Assembly: GCA_902781515.1 (NCBI GenBank)
Contig: CACZJU010000001.1
Span: 1-64,000, forward strand
Source of the DNA: an uncultured Bacteroidales bacterium
GTDB taxonomy: Bacteria; Bacteroidota; Bacteroidia; Bacteroidales; Bacteroidaceae
Reading direction: 5' to 3'
DNA: 64,000 bases
The first letter of the stretch is position 1; each line of letters begins with the position of its first letter. Below, one piece after another: positions 29,470-37,867 of the stretch. The notes below the pieces were generated by a model. That model was given only the letters and a program-made list of their open reading frames with translations, was not told the origin of the DNA and made no database searches. Made by a program: the position numbers and the translations under genes.

Positions 29470-31959
29470 ATGAATTATAAAAAGTTTCTTCCCGATGTGC
29501 TGATGGTAGCGCTGTTTGCCGTTATCAGTCTGGCCTATTTCTGGAACCCCATCATGGACGGGATGGTGTTGACGGGTACTGACCACAACGCCGCTGTGGG
29601 TTCTAACATGGAACTCAACGAGTATCGTAAGACTCACAATGGTGAGCGCACACGCTGGACGAATTCACTGTTCTGTGGTATGCCCACCTATCAGATGGCA
29701 CCATCCTACGACAGTACTCAGACGCTGGGAAAGGTGCAGAAGGCCTATCAGTTGTGGCTTCCTGAGGTTGCCGGTTACATCTTCATGATGCTGTTGGGCT
29801 TCTACATCCTGCTGCGCGCCTTCGACTTCCGCGCTTGGATGGCAGCTCTCGGAGCCGTGTTCTGGGCTTTCTCGAGTTACTATTTCATTATTATAGCTGC
29901 AGGTCACATTTGGAAGCTCCTTACGCTCTGCTTCATTCCTCCCACTATTGCTGGTATGGTGCTTTGCTATCGTGGCAAATACCTGTGGGGTATCGTGGCT
30001 ACTGGCATCTTCACTGGTTTGCAGATTGCCAACAACCACATCCAGATGTCCTATTACTTCCTCAGTGTAATGGGTCTGATGTCTATTGCCTACCTCATTG
30101 ATTCCATTCGGAGCAAACGAATGGCACAATGGATGAAAGGCACTCTGGCAGCTGTCATCGGTGGATTGATGGGTGTGAGCATAAACATCTCTAACCTCTA
30201 TCACACCTACGAATACAGCAAGGAGACGATGCGCGGCAAGAGTGAACTGACGCAGAAGACAAAGGATGCTGCTGATCAGACCGATAGCGGATTGGAACGT
30301 TCGTATATTACTGCTTGGAGTTATGGAATCGACGAGACTTGGACGCTGCTCATTCCCAATACAAAGGGTGGGGCATCGGTTCCTCTGACTCGTAGCGAGG
30401 TGGCTATGTCGAAGGCAAAGAACGAATATCGTCCGCTCTATCAGCAGATGGGACAGTACTGGGGCGAGCAGCCCGGAACCAGCGGTCCTGTGTATGTGGG
30501 AGCCTTCGTAATGTTTCTCTTCATCTTAGGCCTGTTTATAGTAAAAGGCTCGATGAAATGGGCCCTTTTGATTGCTACTATACTTAGCATACTGCTGTCA
30601 TGGGGACGCAACTTCATGCCCTTTACCGACTTCTTCCTCGACTATGTACCTATGTACGATAAGTTCCGTACTGTGGCTTCCATACTCGTCATTGCAGAGT
30701 TCACCATCCCTCTCCTCGCAATGCTTGCCCTGAAACAAATAACAGACGAACAGGCGAAGCCTAATTGTCAATTGTCAATTGTTAATTATCAATTGCTGGT
30801 AGCCCTTGGGCTAACAGCCGGCATTTGCTTCCTGTTCTGGCTGCTGCCCGACCTTTTCTTTGGCAACTACATATCTTCGAGCGAGATGCAAGCCATTCAA
30901 GGACTTTCCGAATATGGCTGGCCGGTAGGCGATGTTATCGAGAACCTCAGCGATATGCGTCGTGCAGTGTTCAAGGCCGATGCTATGCGTTCTCTTATTA
31001 TTATATTAGTAGGCTTTGGCATTCTCATGCTCTACAGAGCCAAGAAGCTGAAGGAAGTGCCTATGGTTGCTTGCCTCATGCTGCTTTGCTTAGTGGATAT
31101 GTGGTCGGTGAACCGTCGTTATCTCAACGACGATAACTTCGTTCGTCCACGCACTATGGAACAGGCTTTCCCCATGAGTGATGTTGACCAGCGCATACTA
31201 CAAGATCCAGAGAAATACTATCGTGTGCTGAACCTCACCGTCAGCACCTTCAACGACAACACTACTTCATACTATCATAAGTCCATCGGTGGCTATCACG
31301 CAGCTAAGTTGCGCCGCTATCAGGAACTCATCGAGGCTCACATCCAGAATGAGATTAAGACGGCTTGGTCGATGGCTCCGGAAATGGAGAATGCCGATTC
31401 GCTGCTGCCTGTGCTCAATATGCTGAATATGAAGTACATGATTCTGCCGCTGAAGGATAATGGCAAGATAGAAGTCCTGAACCCTGCTGCCAATGGTAAT
31501 GCGTGGTTTGTTGAGGAGATTCGTTACGTCGAGGATGCAGATGCTGAACTGGCAGGACTTGCAGGTCTCGATACTAAGCATGTGGCTGTGGCTGACCGCC
31601 GCTTCGCAGAATGCTTGGGCAACGCTAAGGCTGACACAACCGCAATGGTGCAATTGATTGGTTATGAGGCGAATGAACTTCAGTATGATGTGGAGAGCAA
31701 GGACGGTGGTGTGCTTGTTTTCAGCGAAATATACTATCCTGGCTGGACCTGCACCGTTGATGGTCAGCCTGTTGAGATAGGACGTGTCAACTATGTGCTT
31801 CGTGCTATTCATATCGATGGTGGCAAGCATAAGGTGGTGCTTACCTTCAAGCCTCGTTCCGAGCGTATCACAGAAGCCGTTGCCTATTCTGCACTCGGTC
31901 TTCTGGGCCTTATGTTTATCGTCCTGATAGGGTGGAAGTTGTATCAAAAAAGGAGATAG
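29470..31959 (+). CDS. YfhO family membrane protein (glycan-modification related)
   Basis: An 829-residue polytopic membrane protein with about 12-14 membrane segments, followed by a C-terminal periplasmic region. It belongs to the bacterial YfhO family, whose known members are linked to glycosylation of surface polymers. Recognisable parts are the N-terminal helix FLPDVLMVALFAVISLAYFW, the HIWKLLTLCFIPP loop, and a C-terminal region (YYPGWTCTVDGQPVEI) typical of YfhO. About residues 432-442 (CQLSIVNYQLL) are encoded by heptamer repeats and may be a later insertion between helices. It heads the surface-glycan cluster, followed 44 bp later by a GT4 gene. Confidence 0.85.
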   Translation: MNYKKFLPDVLMVALFAVISLAYFWNPIMDGMVLTGTDHNAAVGSNMELNEYRKTHNGERTRWTNSLFCGMPTYQMAPSYDSTQTLGKVQKAYQLWLPEVAGYIFMMLLGFYILLRAFDFRAWMAALGAVFWAFSSYYFIIIAAGHIWKLLTLCFIPPTIAGMVLCYRGKYLWGIVATGIFTGLQIANNHIQMSYYFLSVMGLMSIAYLIDSIRSKRMAQWMKGTLAAVIGGLMGVSINISNLYHTYEYSKETMRGKSELTQKTKDAADQTDSGLERSYITAWSYGIDETWTLLIPNTKGGASVPLTRSEVAMSKAKNEYRPLYQQMGQYWGEQPGTSGPVYVGAFVMFLFILGLFIVKGSMKWALLIATILSILLSWGRNFMPFTDFFLDYVPMYDKFRTVASILVIAEFTIPLLAMLALKQITDEQAKPNCQLSIVNYQLLVALGLTAGICFLFWLLPDLFFGNYISSSEMQAIQGLSEYGWPVGDVIENLSDMRRAVFKADAMRSLIIILVGFGILMLYRAKKLKEVPMVACLMLLCLVDMWSVNRRYLNDDNFVRPRTMEQAFPMSDVDQRILQDPEKYYRVLNLTVSTFNDNTTSYYHKSIGGYHAAKLRRYQELIEAHIQNEIKTAWSMAPEMENADSLLPVLNMLNMKYMILPLKDNGKIEVLNPAANGNAWFVEEIRYVEDADAELAGLAGLDTKHVAVADRRFAECLGNAKADTTAMVQLIGYEANELQYDVESKDGGVLVFSEIYYPGWTCTVDGQPVEIGRVNYVLRAIHIDGGKHKVVLTFKPRSERITEAVAYSALGLLGLMFIVLIGWKLYQKRR
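30764..30795 (+). repeat. Heptamer repeats inside the YfhO gene
   Basis: ATTGTCA, ATTGTCA, ATTGTTA, ATTATCA in tandem, translated in frame as CQLSIVNYQLL between membrane helices. Confidence 0.7.
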
Positions 31960-32003
31960 AAGGAGATAGAAGAAGAAAAAGGAAGATAGAGGACGAATGT
32001 AAA

Positions 32004-33206
32004 ATGAAGGTATTGATAGTAAATACAGCAGAACGGACGGGAGGGGCAGCAATTGCCGCTTCCCGCCTGATGCAAGCCCTACAGTCTGAGGGTATCAATA
32101 CCTCCTTCCTCTCTCGTCCCAATTTTCAATTTTCAATTTTCAATTTTCAATTAGGCATAAAGCCTCTCCCTTTCTACCTCGAGCGCTTCCGCATATTCCT
32201 TGCCAATGGCTTTAGCAAGAAGCGCTTGTGGTATGTTGATATTGCAAATTGTGGAGAGGATATCACTACGACACGTGGGTTTCAGGAAGCCGATGTAGTC
32301 CATCTTCACTACGTTAATCAGGGATTCCTGTCTCTCGGCGTTATAGACAAAATACTGCTTAGCGGAAAACGTATCGTTTGGACTATGCATGATATGTGGC
32401 CTTTTACTGCCATCTGTCATCATGCCGACGACTGCAAGCGCTATCAAACGCATTGTCACGACTGTCCCCTGTTGGTTTGTCCAAGTGCCAAGGACCTCTC
32501 ATATAAGGTGTTCGCAGAGAAGCAGCAGGTGTGGACTCATGGAAACATCACCTTTGTGGGCTGTAGTAAATGGATTGCCGACCTTGCTGCCAAGAGTGCC
32601 CTTACAAAGGGTCATCGTGTGGTGAATATTCCCAACGTAGTGCCTCATGAGATATTCCGTCCGATTGATAAGGCATCGGCACGAGCTATGTTCGAACTTC
32701 CTGCCGACAAAAAACTGTTGCTCTTCTCTTGTCAGAAGGTAAGCGACGAACGTAAGGGTATGGCTTACATGCTCGAAGCCCTGCAACTGTTACGCAATGA
32801 AGGTATTGAACTGGTGGTGGCTGGAAGCGAGGCAAACATCACCACCAATCTGCCGATACATACAGTGGGCTATATTGCCGACGAGCAACGTATGGCAGCC
32901 CTCTATTCTGCAGTTGATATCTTCGTGACTCCTTCGCTTCAGGAAAACCTTCCCAACACCATAGCCGAAGCAATGTCTTGTGGTACTCCGTGCGTAGGAT
33001 TTCATATCGGAGGCATTCCCGAAATGATTCACCACAAACAGGATGGTTATGTGGCTAAGTATCGCGATTCTAACGATCTTGCCGAGGGTATTCGTTATGT
33101 CCTCTCTCATCCGGAATTAGGCGAGGCCGCTGCCCAATATGCCCGCGAAACCTACAACGCCCACCGCGTTGCCCAATTATATATAAACGCCTATGGTGTT
33201 CATTAA
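32004..33206 (+). CDS. GT4 family glycosyltransferase
   Basis: A 400-residue GT-B fold retaining glycosyltransferase, probably cytoplasmic and acting on a lipid-linked glycan. The N-terminal Rossmann part is MKVLIVNTAERTGGAAIAAS. The nucleotide-sugar site carries the E-x7-E motif in SLQENLPNTIAEAMSCGTP, near residue 311. Start 32004 is chosen because the longer frame begins in purine-rich sequence with no homology to the family. Residues about 39-50 (NFQFSIFNFQLG) are four AATTTTC heptamers read in frame. Part of the cluster after YfhO; the GT2 gene follows 27 bp downstream. Confidence 0.9.
   Translation: MKVLIVNTAERTGGAAIAASRLMQALQSEGINTSFLSRPNFQFSIFNFQLGIKPLPFYLERFRIFLANGFSKKRLWYVDIANCGEDITTTRGFQEADVVHLHYVNQGFLSLGVIDKILLSGKRIVWTMHDMWPFTAICHHADDCKRYQTHCHDCPLLVCPSAKDLSYKVFAEKQQVWTHGNITFVGCSKWIADLAAKSALTKGHRVVNIPNVVPHEIFRPIDKASARAMFELPADKKLLLFSCQKVSDERKGMAYMLEALQLLRNEGIELVVAGSEANITTNLPIHTVGYIADEQRMAALYSAVDIFVTPSLQENLPNTIAEAMSCGTPCVGFHIGGIPEMIHHKQDGYVAKYRDSNDLAEGIRYVLSHPELGEAAAQYARETYNAHRVAQLYINAYGVH
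32121..32148 (+). repeat. Four perfect AATTTTC heptamers inside the GT4 gene
   Basis: Four AATTTTC copies in tandem at codons about 39-48 of the GT4 gene. Loss or gain of one copy would shift the frame early in the protein. Confidence 0.85.
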
Positions 33207-33233
33207 TTGACAATTGATAATTGATAATTGACA
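33206..33233 (+). repeat. Heptamer repeats between GT4 and GT2 genes
   Basis: ATTGACA, ATTGATA, ATTGATA, ATTGACA in tandem. The array begins at the last base of the GT4 stop codon and ends directly against the GT2 start codon. Confidence 0.8.
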
Positions 33234-34019
33234 ATGAGCAGCCCACTAATAAGCATAATAACGGTTACTTACAATGCAGAAGCCACCATTGAACGGACGC
33301 TTCGAAGCGTGGAGGCACAAACCTATCCTCACATAGAGCATGTAATCATTGACGGATGCTCCACTGACCACACCTTGGCTCACGTGCATCGTTATGTCGA
33401 ACGCAACGGGAAGCCAAAGGGACACCAGATTCGTGTAATACGTGAACCGGATAGGGGACTCTATGATGCTATGAATAAAGGTATTCAGCACGCCAGTGGT
33501 GACTATTTGGTGTTCTTGAATGCCGGCGATAAATTGCACGAGACAACAACCATAGAACAAGTGGCATCAAAGGCCGACTGGCAGCCCGACCGTGCCAATT
33601 ATGCTGTGCTGTATGGCGAGACAGACCTTGTTGACGATGAAGGGCGATTCCTTCGCCACCGTCGCCTGCAGGCTCCTGAACGTCTTACAAGCAAATCGTT
33701 CCGTAGCGGAATGCTCGTTTGCCACCAGAGCTTTTATGCGCGTACAGACCTTGCCAAAGGTACACTCTACGATCTAAACTACCGATATTCGGCTGATTAC
33801 GATTGGTGTATCCGACTGATGCAACGGGCAGAGAAACGCCGTCTGCGTTTCCTCAATACTCAACTTATTCTTACGGATTATCTTAGCGAGGGCCTCACCA
33901 CCAAGAACCAGCGTCGTTCGCTCTTCGAACGACTTCACTTAATGGCTCACCACTACGGTTGGCCTACGGCTATTGCCGAGCACTTGTGGTTCGTGCTGAG
34001 GGCTATTATAAAAAGGTAA
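33234..34019 (+). CDS. GT2 family glycosyltransferase
   Basis: A 261-residue GT-A fold enzyme of family 2, inverting, using a nucleotide sugar. The N-terminal motif is SIITVTYNAEATIERTLRSV, and the Asp-rich metal/nucleotide region falls near VIIDGCSTDHT. RGLYDAMNKGIQHASGDYL is typical of WcaA-like glycosyltransferases. Start 33234 (ATG) is used; a TTG 6 bp upstream lies inside the heptamer array. It converges on the minus-strand glycosyltransferase with a 3-bp gap. It lies in the YfhO glycan cluster, so it probably adds a sugar to the same surface polymer. Confidence 0.9.
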   Translation: MSSPLISIITVTYNAEATIERTLRSVEAQTYPHIEHVIIDGCSTDHTLAHVHRYVERNGKPKGHQIRVIREPDRGLYDAMNKGIQHASGDYLVFLNAGDKLHETTTIEQVASKADWQPDRANYAVLYGETDLVDDEGRFLRHRRLQAPERLTSKSFRSGMLVCHQSFYARTDLAKGTLYDLNYRYSADYDWCIRLMQRAEKRRLRFLNTQLILTDYLSEGLTTKNQRRSLFERLHLMAHHYGWPTAIAEHLWFVLRAIIKR

Positions 34020-34022
34020 TCT

Positions 34023-34961
34023 TTATTTTTCTCCCTTTAGCATTTTATAAAGGAAGCGTACGACCTTGCCAAGCAGGGTGTAGCGAATGCCCCAGTCGGT
34101 TATGGCTTGGGCAAACTGGGCTTCTATAGCCGGGTCAGCCTTTGGTTCCGTAACTTTTGTTAGTGCCAAAGGCTCCTGCAGCGGTTCACGGTCGAACTCA
34201 TAGCGTTGTAGTATTCTGAATGAACGGAAATGCGTGCCCTGTGCCAGTCCGATATTGCGCACAAGGGTACGGCCTGGTGACAGACAAAGTCCTTTTGCCT
34301 TATATATCGCCAACTCCCAGCAAATGTCCCAGGGAATAGGACGTTTGTCGAGGTTCTTCAGACATTGGAAAGCTCCTCCGTATTCAATGCGCTCCAAATC
34401 GTCCTGTGTGAGGCCCTTTAATGCCTCATCTCTTGTCTTGTAGTGGCAAAAATGCCCATTCCATCGGTCTTTCCAAGTTCCCCAGCCCCATCCACTCATG
34501 TGCGGAGTGAAGTAGAAAGGAGTGCCTTTTAAGTCCAGATTTGTAAAAGCTGCAACATGCATTACCTTAGGCACGTCGGCATAGAGTTCCAGCGCTTCGT
34601 TCATATACTGTAGGAAATATGGCGAAGTAACCATATCGTCCTCCAGAACTATGATGCGGTCGTATTCCTCCAGCACCTGGGCAATACCTTCTGTTATGTT
34701 CCGTTCGAGGTAGTAGTTCTCAGGACGCTCGACAAGCGTAAGAGAGAACCCCTCCTTAGTCCCCCCGAGGGGGGAGATAAACTCTCGGACTACATTCCTA
34801 ACAGCCTCTACCTCTGCCCATGATTTCTCGTCCTTGCCACCATCGGAGAATACATACACGTTGGTTTGGCTGGCAAGAGTGTTGCGAGCCAAGGCCTCAA
34901 GCGTGCGACGAGTGTTGTCCGCCCGATTATATACGAAAAGTGCGACAGGAGCCAGCTTCAT
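34023..34961 (-). CDS. GT-A fold glycosyltransferase
   Basis: A 312-residue enzyme with the pattern of sugar-nucleotide transferases: LAPVALFVYNRADNTRRTLE at the N-terminus, the DXD-like metal motif IVLEDDMV near residue 105, and GWGWGTWKDRW in the middle. It resembles the GNT-I/GT13-like group, though its substrate cannot be deduced. Start 34961 (MKLAPVALF) is chosen over 34994 because a mirror-image promoter places the -7 box immediately before it. Residues about 60-72 (PLGGTKEGFSL) are encoded by a REP-like palindrome. It is transcribed divergently from the acyltransferase. Confidence 0.82.
   Translation of the reverse strand: MKLAPVALFVYNRADNTRRTLEALARNTLASQTNVYVFSDGGKDEKSWAEVEAVRNVVREFISPLGGTKEGFSLTLVERPENYYLERNITEGIAQVLEEYDRIIVLEDDMVTSPYFLQYMNEALELYADVPKVMHVAAFTNLDLKGTPFYFTPHMSGWGWGTWKDRWNGHFCHYKTRDEALKGLTQDDLERIEYGGAFQCLKNLDKRPIPWDICWELAIYKAKGLCLSPGRTLVRNIGLAQGTHFRSFRILQRYEFDREPLQEPLALTKVTEPKADPAIEAQFAQAITDWGIRYTLLGKVVRFLYKMLKGEK
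34747..34779 (+). repeat. REP-like palindrome inside the minus-strand glycosyltransferase gene
   Basis: CCCCTCC...CCCCCCGAGGGGGG, a member of the family near 9.2, 16.2 and 25.9 kb. It is read in frame in the gene as SPLGGTKEG. Confidence 0.6.
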
Positions 34962-35033
34962 GCCACAAAGGTACAAAATATTTTCAATTTTCAATTTTCA
35001 ATTTTCAATTTATTTGTACCTTTGTGGCATGAA
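34957..35033. promoter_or_regulatory. Mirror-image divergent promoter with near-leaderless starts
   Basis: The 21 bp at 34957-34977 are the exact inverse of 35013-35033. Each arm holds a -7 box (TACCTTTG), 4 bp, and then the ATG of its gene (minus-strand glycosyltransferase at 34961; acyltransferase at 35029). The 35-bp spacer between arms is AATTTTC heptamers. Transcripts would begin at or within a few bases of the start codons. Confidence 0.7.
34979..35010 (+). repeat. AATTTTC heptamers between divergent genes
   Basis: Three perfect AATTTTC copies (34986-35006) with partial flanking ones. They lie in the spacer of the mirror promoter, where -33 boxes would be expected. Confidence 0.75.
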
Positions 35034-36081
35034 ACTACGTAACCACGCTTTTGACTTCCTGTGCGGCATCTGTATCATCCGTATGGTAAGCCTTCACATC
35101 ATGGCCTTTTGTGGACATGCCGACGACGATTGGTGGAAAGAGGTAATGCAGTGGACCTACTATTTCATGTCGTTCTTCTTCTTCAAGGCCGGATACTTCA
35201 ATAAATCGGTGTTGGGCGACTCTCGCCAGTATTGTCTTGAGAAGGCAAAACGACTGCTCATTCCTTATATTACAACAGGACTGATAGGTTCGGTGGTGTA
35301 CTTCTCGTTCCTGCCGATGATGATTCAAAAGTATCACAAGCCTATTGAGCCTCTTTCGTGGGATCACATCTGGACAAACAGTGCCTTTTATGGCAACAAC
35401 CCCACGTGGTTTCTCTTCAGTTTCTTTGCTGCATATATAGCTATGCACTTCCTCGAGAAGTGGCGTCACAGACTGCTTCAGGGTGCTCCTCAATGGGTGC
35501 TTCGTTGGTCGTCGTCTATATATTTTGTATTCCCCTTCGTCAGCTATTGGCTTTTCACTTTGGGTAATCCCCTATGGATGAGTCTTAGCAACGTGCCGAT
35601 GGGGCTTTTCTTCTTCGAACTCGGTCGTGCTTGGAGTCGTATAATCGGACGGTGGGAGCCGAATCGGACAATACGGGTTTCCATACTGCTGATATTGCTG
35701 TTCATCGCAGGCAACATGCTCTTCCACGATGCTTCCTACACTATGTCGAGCAACAAGTTTACTGGCAATCCCATAATCACCATAGCAAATATTACGGTAA
35801 TCCTGTGCGGCCTGTCAGGACTGCTCATTGCTGCCCGTTTGCCTCGTGTGCCCATAGTGAACTTTATCGGCGAGCATTCTATGGTGTTCTTCGTGAGTCA
35901 CTATCCCATGCTTTACTATTATAAGTATGTTTTCCTCAGCTATAATCGCAGTATATTCGGTCGTACAGATGATGTGTTCATCCTTGTGCCCGTCATCTTC
36001 TGCCTTTGTGCTTGGCTCGTCCCCTATATCGAGCGCGTCCCCTGGCTGAGCGGCCGCTGGCCGAAAAAAGTTGAAAATTGA
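35029..36081 (+). CDS. Acyltransferase 3 family membrane protein
   Basis: A 350-residue inner-membrane acyltransferase (the family also includes O-acetyltransferases acting on surface sugars). About ten membrane segments are visible, starting with FLCGICIIRMVSLHIMAFCG, with the conserved His in the first helix, and FFFFKAGYFNK soon after, as in fucose 4-O-acetylase-like enzymes. Start 35029 (MKLRNHAF) is chosen because the mirror promoter lies directly upstream; a much longer frame from 34834 overlaps the divergent gene. The C-terminal residues and the stop are encoded by TTGAAAA heptamers, which run into the leader of the next gene. Confidence 0.82.
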   Translation: MKLRNHAFDFLCGICIIRMVSLHIMAFCGHADDDWWKEVMQWTYYFMSFFFFKAGYFNKSVLGDSRQYCLEKAKRLLIPYITTGLIGSVVYFSFLPMMIQKYHKPIEPLSWDHIWTNSAFYGNNPTWFLFSFFAAYIAMHFLEKWRHRLLQGAPQWVLRWSSSIYFVFPFVSYWLFTLGNPLWMSLSNVPMGLFFFELGRAWSRIIGRWEPNRTIRVSILLILLFIAGNMLFHDASYTMSSNKFTGNPIITIANITVILCGLSGLLIAARLPRVPIVNFIGEHSMVFFVSHYPMLYYYKYVFLSYNRSIFGRTDDVFILVPVIFCLCAWLVPYIERVPWLSGRWPKKVEN

Positions 36082-36091
36082 AAGTTGAATG
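36071..36091 (+). repeat. Heptamers at the acyltransferase/cytidylyltransferase junction
   Basis: TTGAAAA, TTGAAAG, TTGAATG in tandem, supplying the TGA stop of the acyltransferase and ending 6 bp before the next ATG. Confidence 0.65.
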
Positions 36092-36097
36092 TGAACA

Positions 36098-36823
36098 ATG
36101 AATATAGCACTAATAATCGCCGGAGGAGCCGGCAACCGAATGGGACAAGATATTCCCAAGCAGTTTATGCACGTTGATGGTTGTCCCATCATCATTCACA
36201 CTATGATGTGTTTCCAGCGCCACGCCGATATTGACGCTATTGCGGTAGTTTGTCTGCGTGGTTGGGAAACGGTGCTGCAGGCTTATGCCAACCAGTTCTG
36301 CATAGATAAAATGCGTTGGGTGTTCCCAGGTGGTGAGACAGGAATGCAGTCCATCCATAACGGTATCTATGGATTGCGCGAGGCTGGTTGCAACGATCAG
36401 GACCTCGTTCTTATCCACGATTCAGTGCGTCCCTTGCTCAGTCAGGACATCATTTCCAACAATATAGCCACTTGTCAGGCCTACGGCTATGCCATCACTG
36501 GTATTCAATGCCGTGAGGCTATACTGGAGAGTGCCGATGGATTCGCTTCCAATCACAGCATTCCGCGCGACAGTCTCATTCGTACCCAGACTCCCCAGAC
36601 TTTCCGTTTGGGCAATATCATACAGGTTCATGAGGAGGCTCGTGAGAAGGGTATTGAAAACAGCGTTGCCAGTTGTACCCTCATTGCTGAGGTCGGCGGT
36701 CGTGAAATGCACATAGTTCCAGGCTCTGAGAAGAATATCAAGGTTACTACTGTCGAAGACCTTGAGATTCTGAAGGCTCTCATGCATACCACTCGCGAGG
36801 AATGGTTAAAGGTTAAGAAGTGA
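36098..36823 (+). CDS. IspD/TarI family cytidylyltransferase
   Basis: A 241-residue enzyme that couples CTP to a sugar- or polyol-phosphate. The nucleotide-binding motif IIAGGAGNRMG is at residues 6-16, followed by PKQF at 20-23 and an HDSVRPL motif in the middle. The sequence resembles both IspD (methylerythritol phosphate) and TarI (ribitol-5-phosphate). The context of SDR and LicD genes in a glycan cluster favours a TarI-like role making a CDP-activated donor. The next gene's start overlaps its stop by 4 bp (GTGA). Confidence 0.85.
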   Translation: MNIALIIAGGAGNRMGQDIPKQFMHVDGCPIIIHTMMCFQRHADIDAIAVVCLRGWETVLQAYANQFCIDKMRWVFPGGETGMQSIHNGIYGLREAGCNDQDLVLIHDSVRPLLSQDIISNNIATCQAYGYAITGIQCREAILESADGFASNHSIPRDSLIRTQTPQTFRLGNIIQVHEEAREKGIENSVASCTLIAEVGGREMHIVPGSEKNIKVTTVEDLEILKALMHTTREEWLKVKK

Positions 36824-37848
36824 AAACCTATCGCGACGATATTAAGCAAGTGACGCTGCTTCCCCTGCCTTGGGAGAAGCTGCAGGGCTGTAACATCCTT
36901 GTGACGGGTGCTACGGGCTTGATAGGCAACTGCTTGGTGGAAGTTTTGATGCAGCGCGAAGTTGCCGACTTCCATGTATGGGCTATGGGGCGTAGCGAGA
37001 ATAGGGCTCACGAACTCTTTGCTCCTTATGCCGACAATCCACGATTTCACTTCCTTTGCTCCGATGTGACAAAGCCTCTCGACCTCGATATAGCATTCCA
37101 CTACATCATTCATGCTGCCAGTCCTGCCAGTCCTGCTTTCTTCGCCGCCCAACCGGTGGAGACTATGCTTTCCAATATCCTTGGAGTTCGCAATCTCATG
37201 GACTATGGTCTGCAGCACGGTCTGCAGCGTTTCCTTTACATTAGTTCTGGCGAGGTATATGGAGAAGGCGATGGGCACGATTTCAGCGAGTCGGATAGTG
37301 GTTATGTGGATTCTATGTCGCCTCGCAGTTGCTATCCAAGCAGCAAACGTGCGGCAGAGACTCTTTGTGCCTCCTATTCGTCGGAATATGGCGTTGATTT
37401 TGTGGTGGCTCGTCCTTGTCACACTTATGGACCGCACTTTACTGAGCAGGACAACCGCGTTTATGCCCAGTTCATAAGGAATGTGCTGCACGGACAGGAT
37501 ATAGTGATGAAGAGTACTGGAGAGCAATACCGTTCGTGGTGCTATGTTGTTGATGCCGCTTCGGCGTTGTTGCACATCCTGCTGAAAGGAGACTCTGGTC
37601 AGGCTTATAATGTGGCAGACCCTTCGTCGGATATAACCATTCGTCAGCTTGCCGAAATGGTGGCTTCTATTGGTGGCAGACAGGTCGTCATGCAACTTCC
37701 CGAGGAACAGGAGCGTAAGGGCTACAATCCTGTGAAGCGCTCTGTGTTCAATACCGACAAACTCCGTGCCTTAGGCTGGAAGATTGAAGGCTCTATGTCC
37801 GAAAAAATGGAACGAACAATCGAGAGGTGCAAACAAATTGATAATTGA
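36820..37848 (+). CDS. NAD-dependent epimerase/dehydratase (SDR)
   Basis: A 342-residue extended short-chain dehydrogenase acting on nucleotide sugars. The glycine-rich NAD motif VTGATGLIGN is at 28-37, and the YxxxK catalytic pattern falls in SCYPSSKRAAE near residue 180. It starts with GTG (36820-36822), overlapping the stop of the cytidylyltransferase, so the two are coupled. Together with the flanking cytidylyltransferase and LicD this may make a CDP-linked sugar or polyol donor; the substrate is inferred from context only. The last residues (QIDN) and the stop are encoded by ATTGATA-type heptamers. Confidence 0.85.
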   Translation: MKTYRDDIKQVTLLPLPWEKLQGCNILVTGATGLIGNCLVEVLMQREVADFHVWAMGRSENRAHELFAPYADNPRFHFLCSDVTKPLDLDIAFHYIIHAASPASPAFFAAQPVETMLSNILGVRNLMDYGLQHGLQRFLYISSGEVYGEGDGHDFSESDSGYVDSMSPRSCYPSSKRAAETLCASYSSEYGVDFVVARPCHTYGPHFTEQDNRVYAQFIRNVLHGQDIVMKSTGEQYRSWCYVVDAASALLHILLKGDSGQAYNVADPSSDITIRQLAEMVASIGGRQVVMQLPEEQERKGYNPVKRSVFNTDKLRALGWKIEGSMSEKMERTIERCKQIDN

Positions 37849-37857
37849 CAATTGATA
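37837..37857 (+). repeat. Heptamers at the SDR/LicD junction
   Basis: ATTGATA, ATTGACA, ATTGATA in tandem, covering the end of the SDR gene and running into the leader of licD. Confidence 0.75.
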
Positions 37858-37867
37858 ATTATTCTTT

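Noticed and set aside
34834..35028. N-terminal extension of the acyltransferase
   Set aside because: It overlaps the divergent glycosyltransferase and the mirror promoter. The family N-terminus begins at 35029.
36628..37695. 355-residue minus-strand frame across the cytidylyltransferase and SDR genes
   Set aside because: Both plus-strand genes have clear catalytic motifs; the antisense frame crosses their junction without recognisable content.
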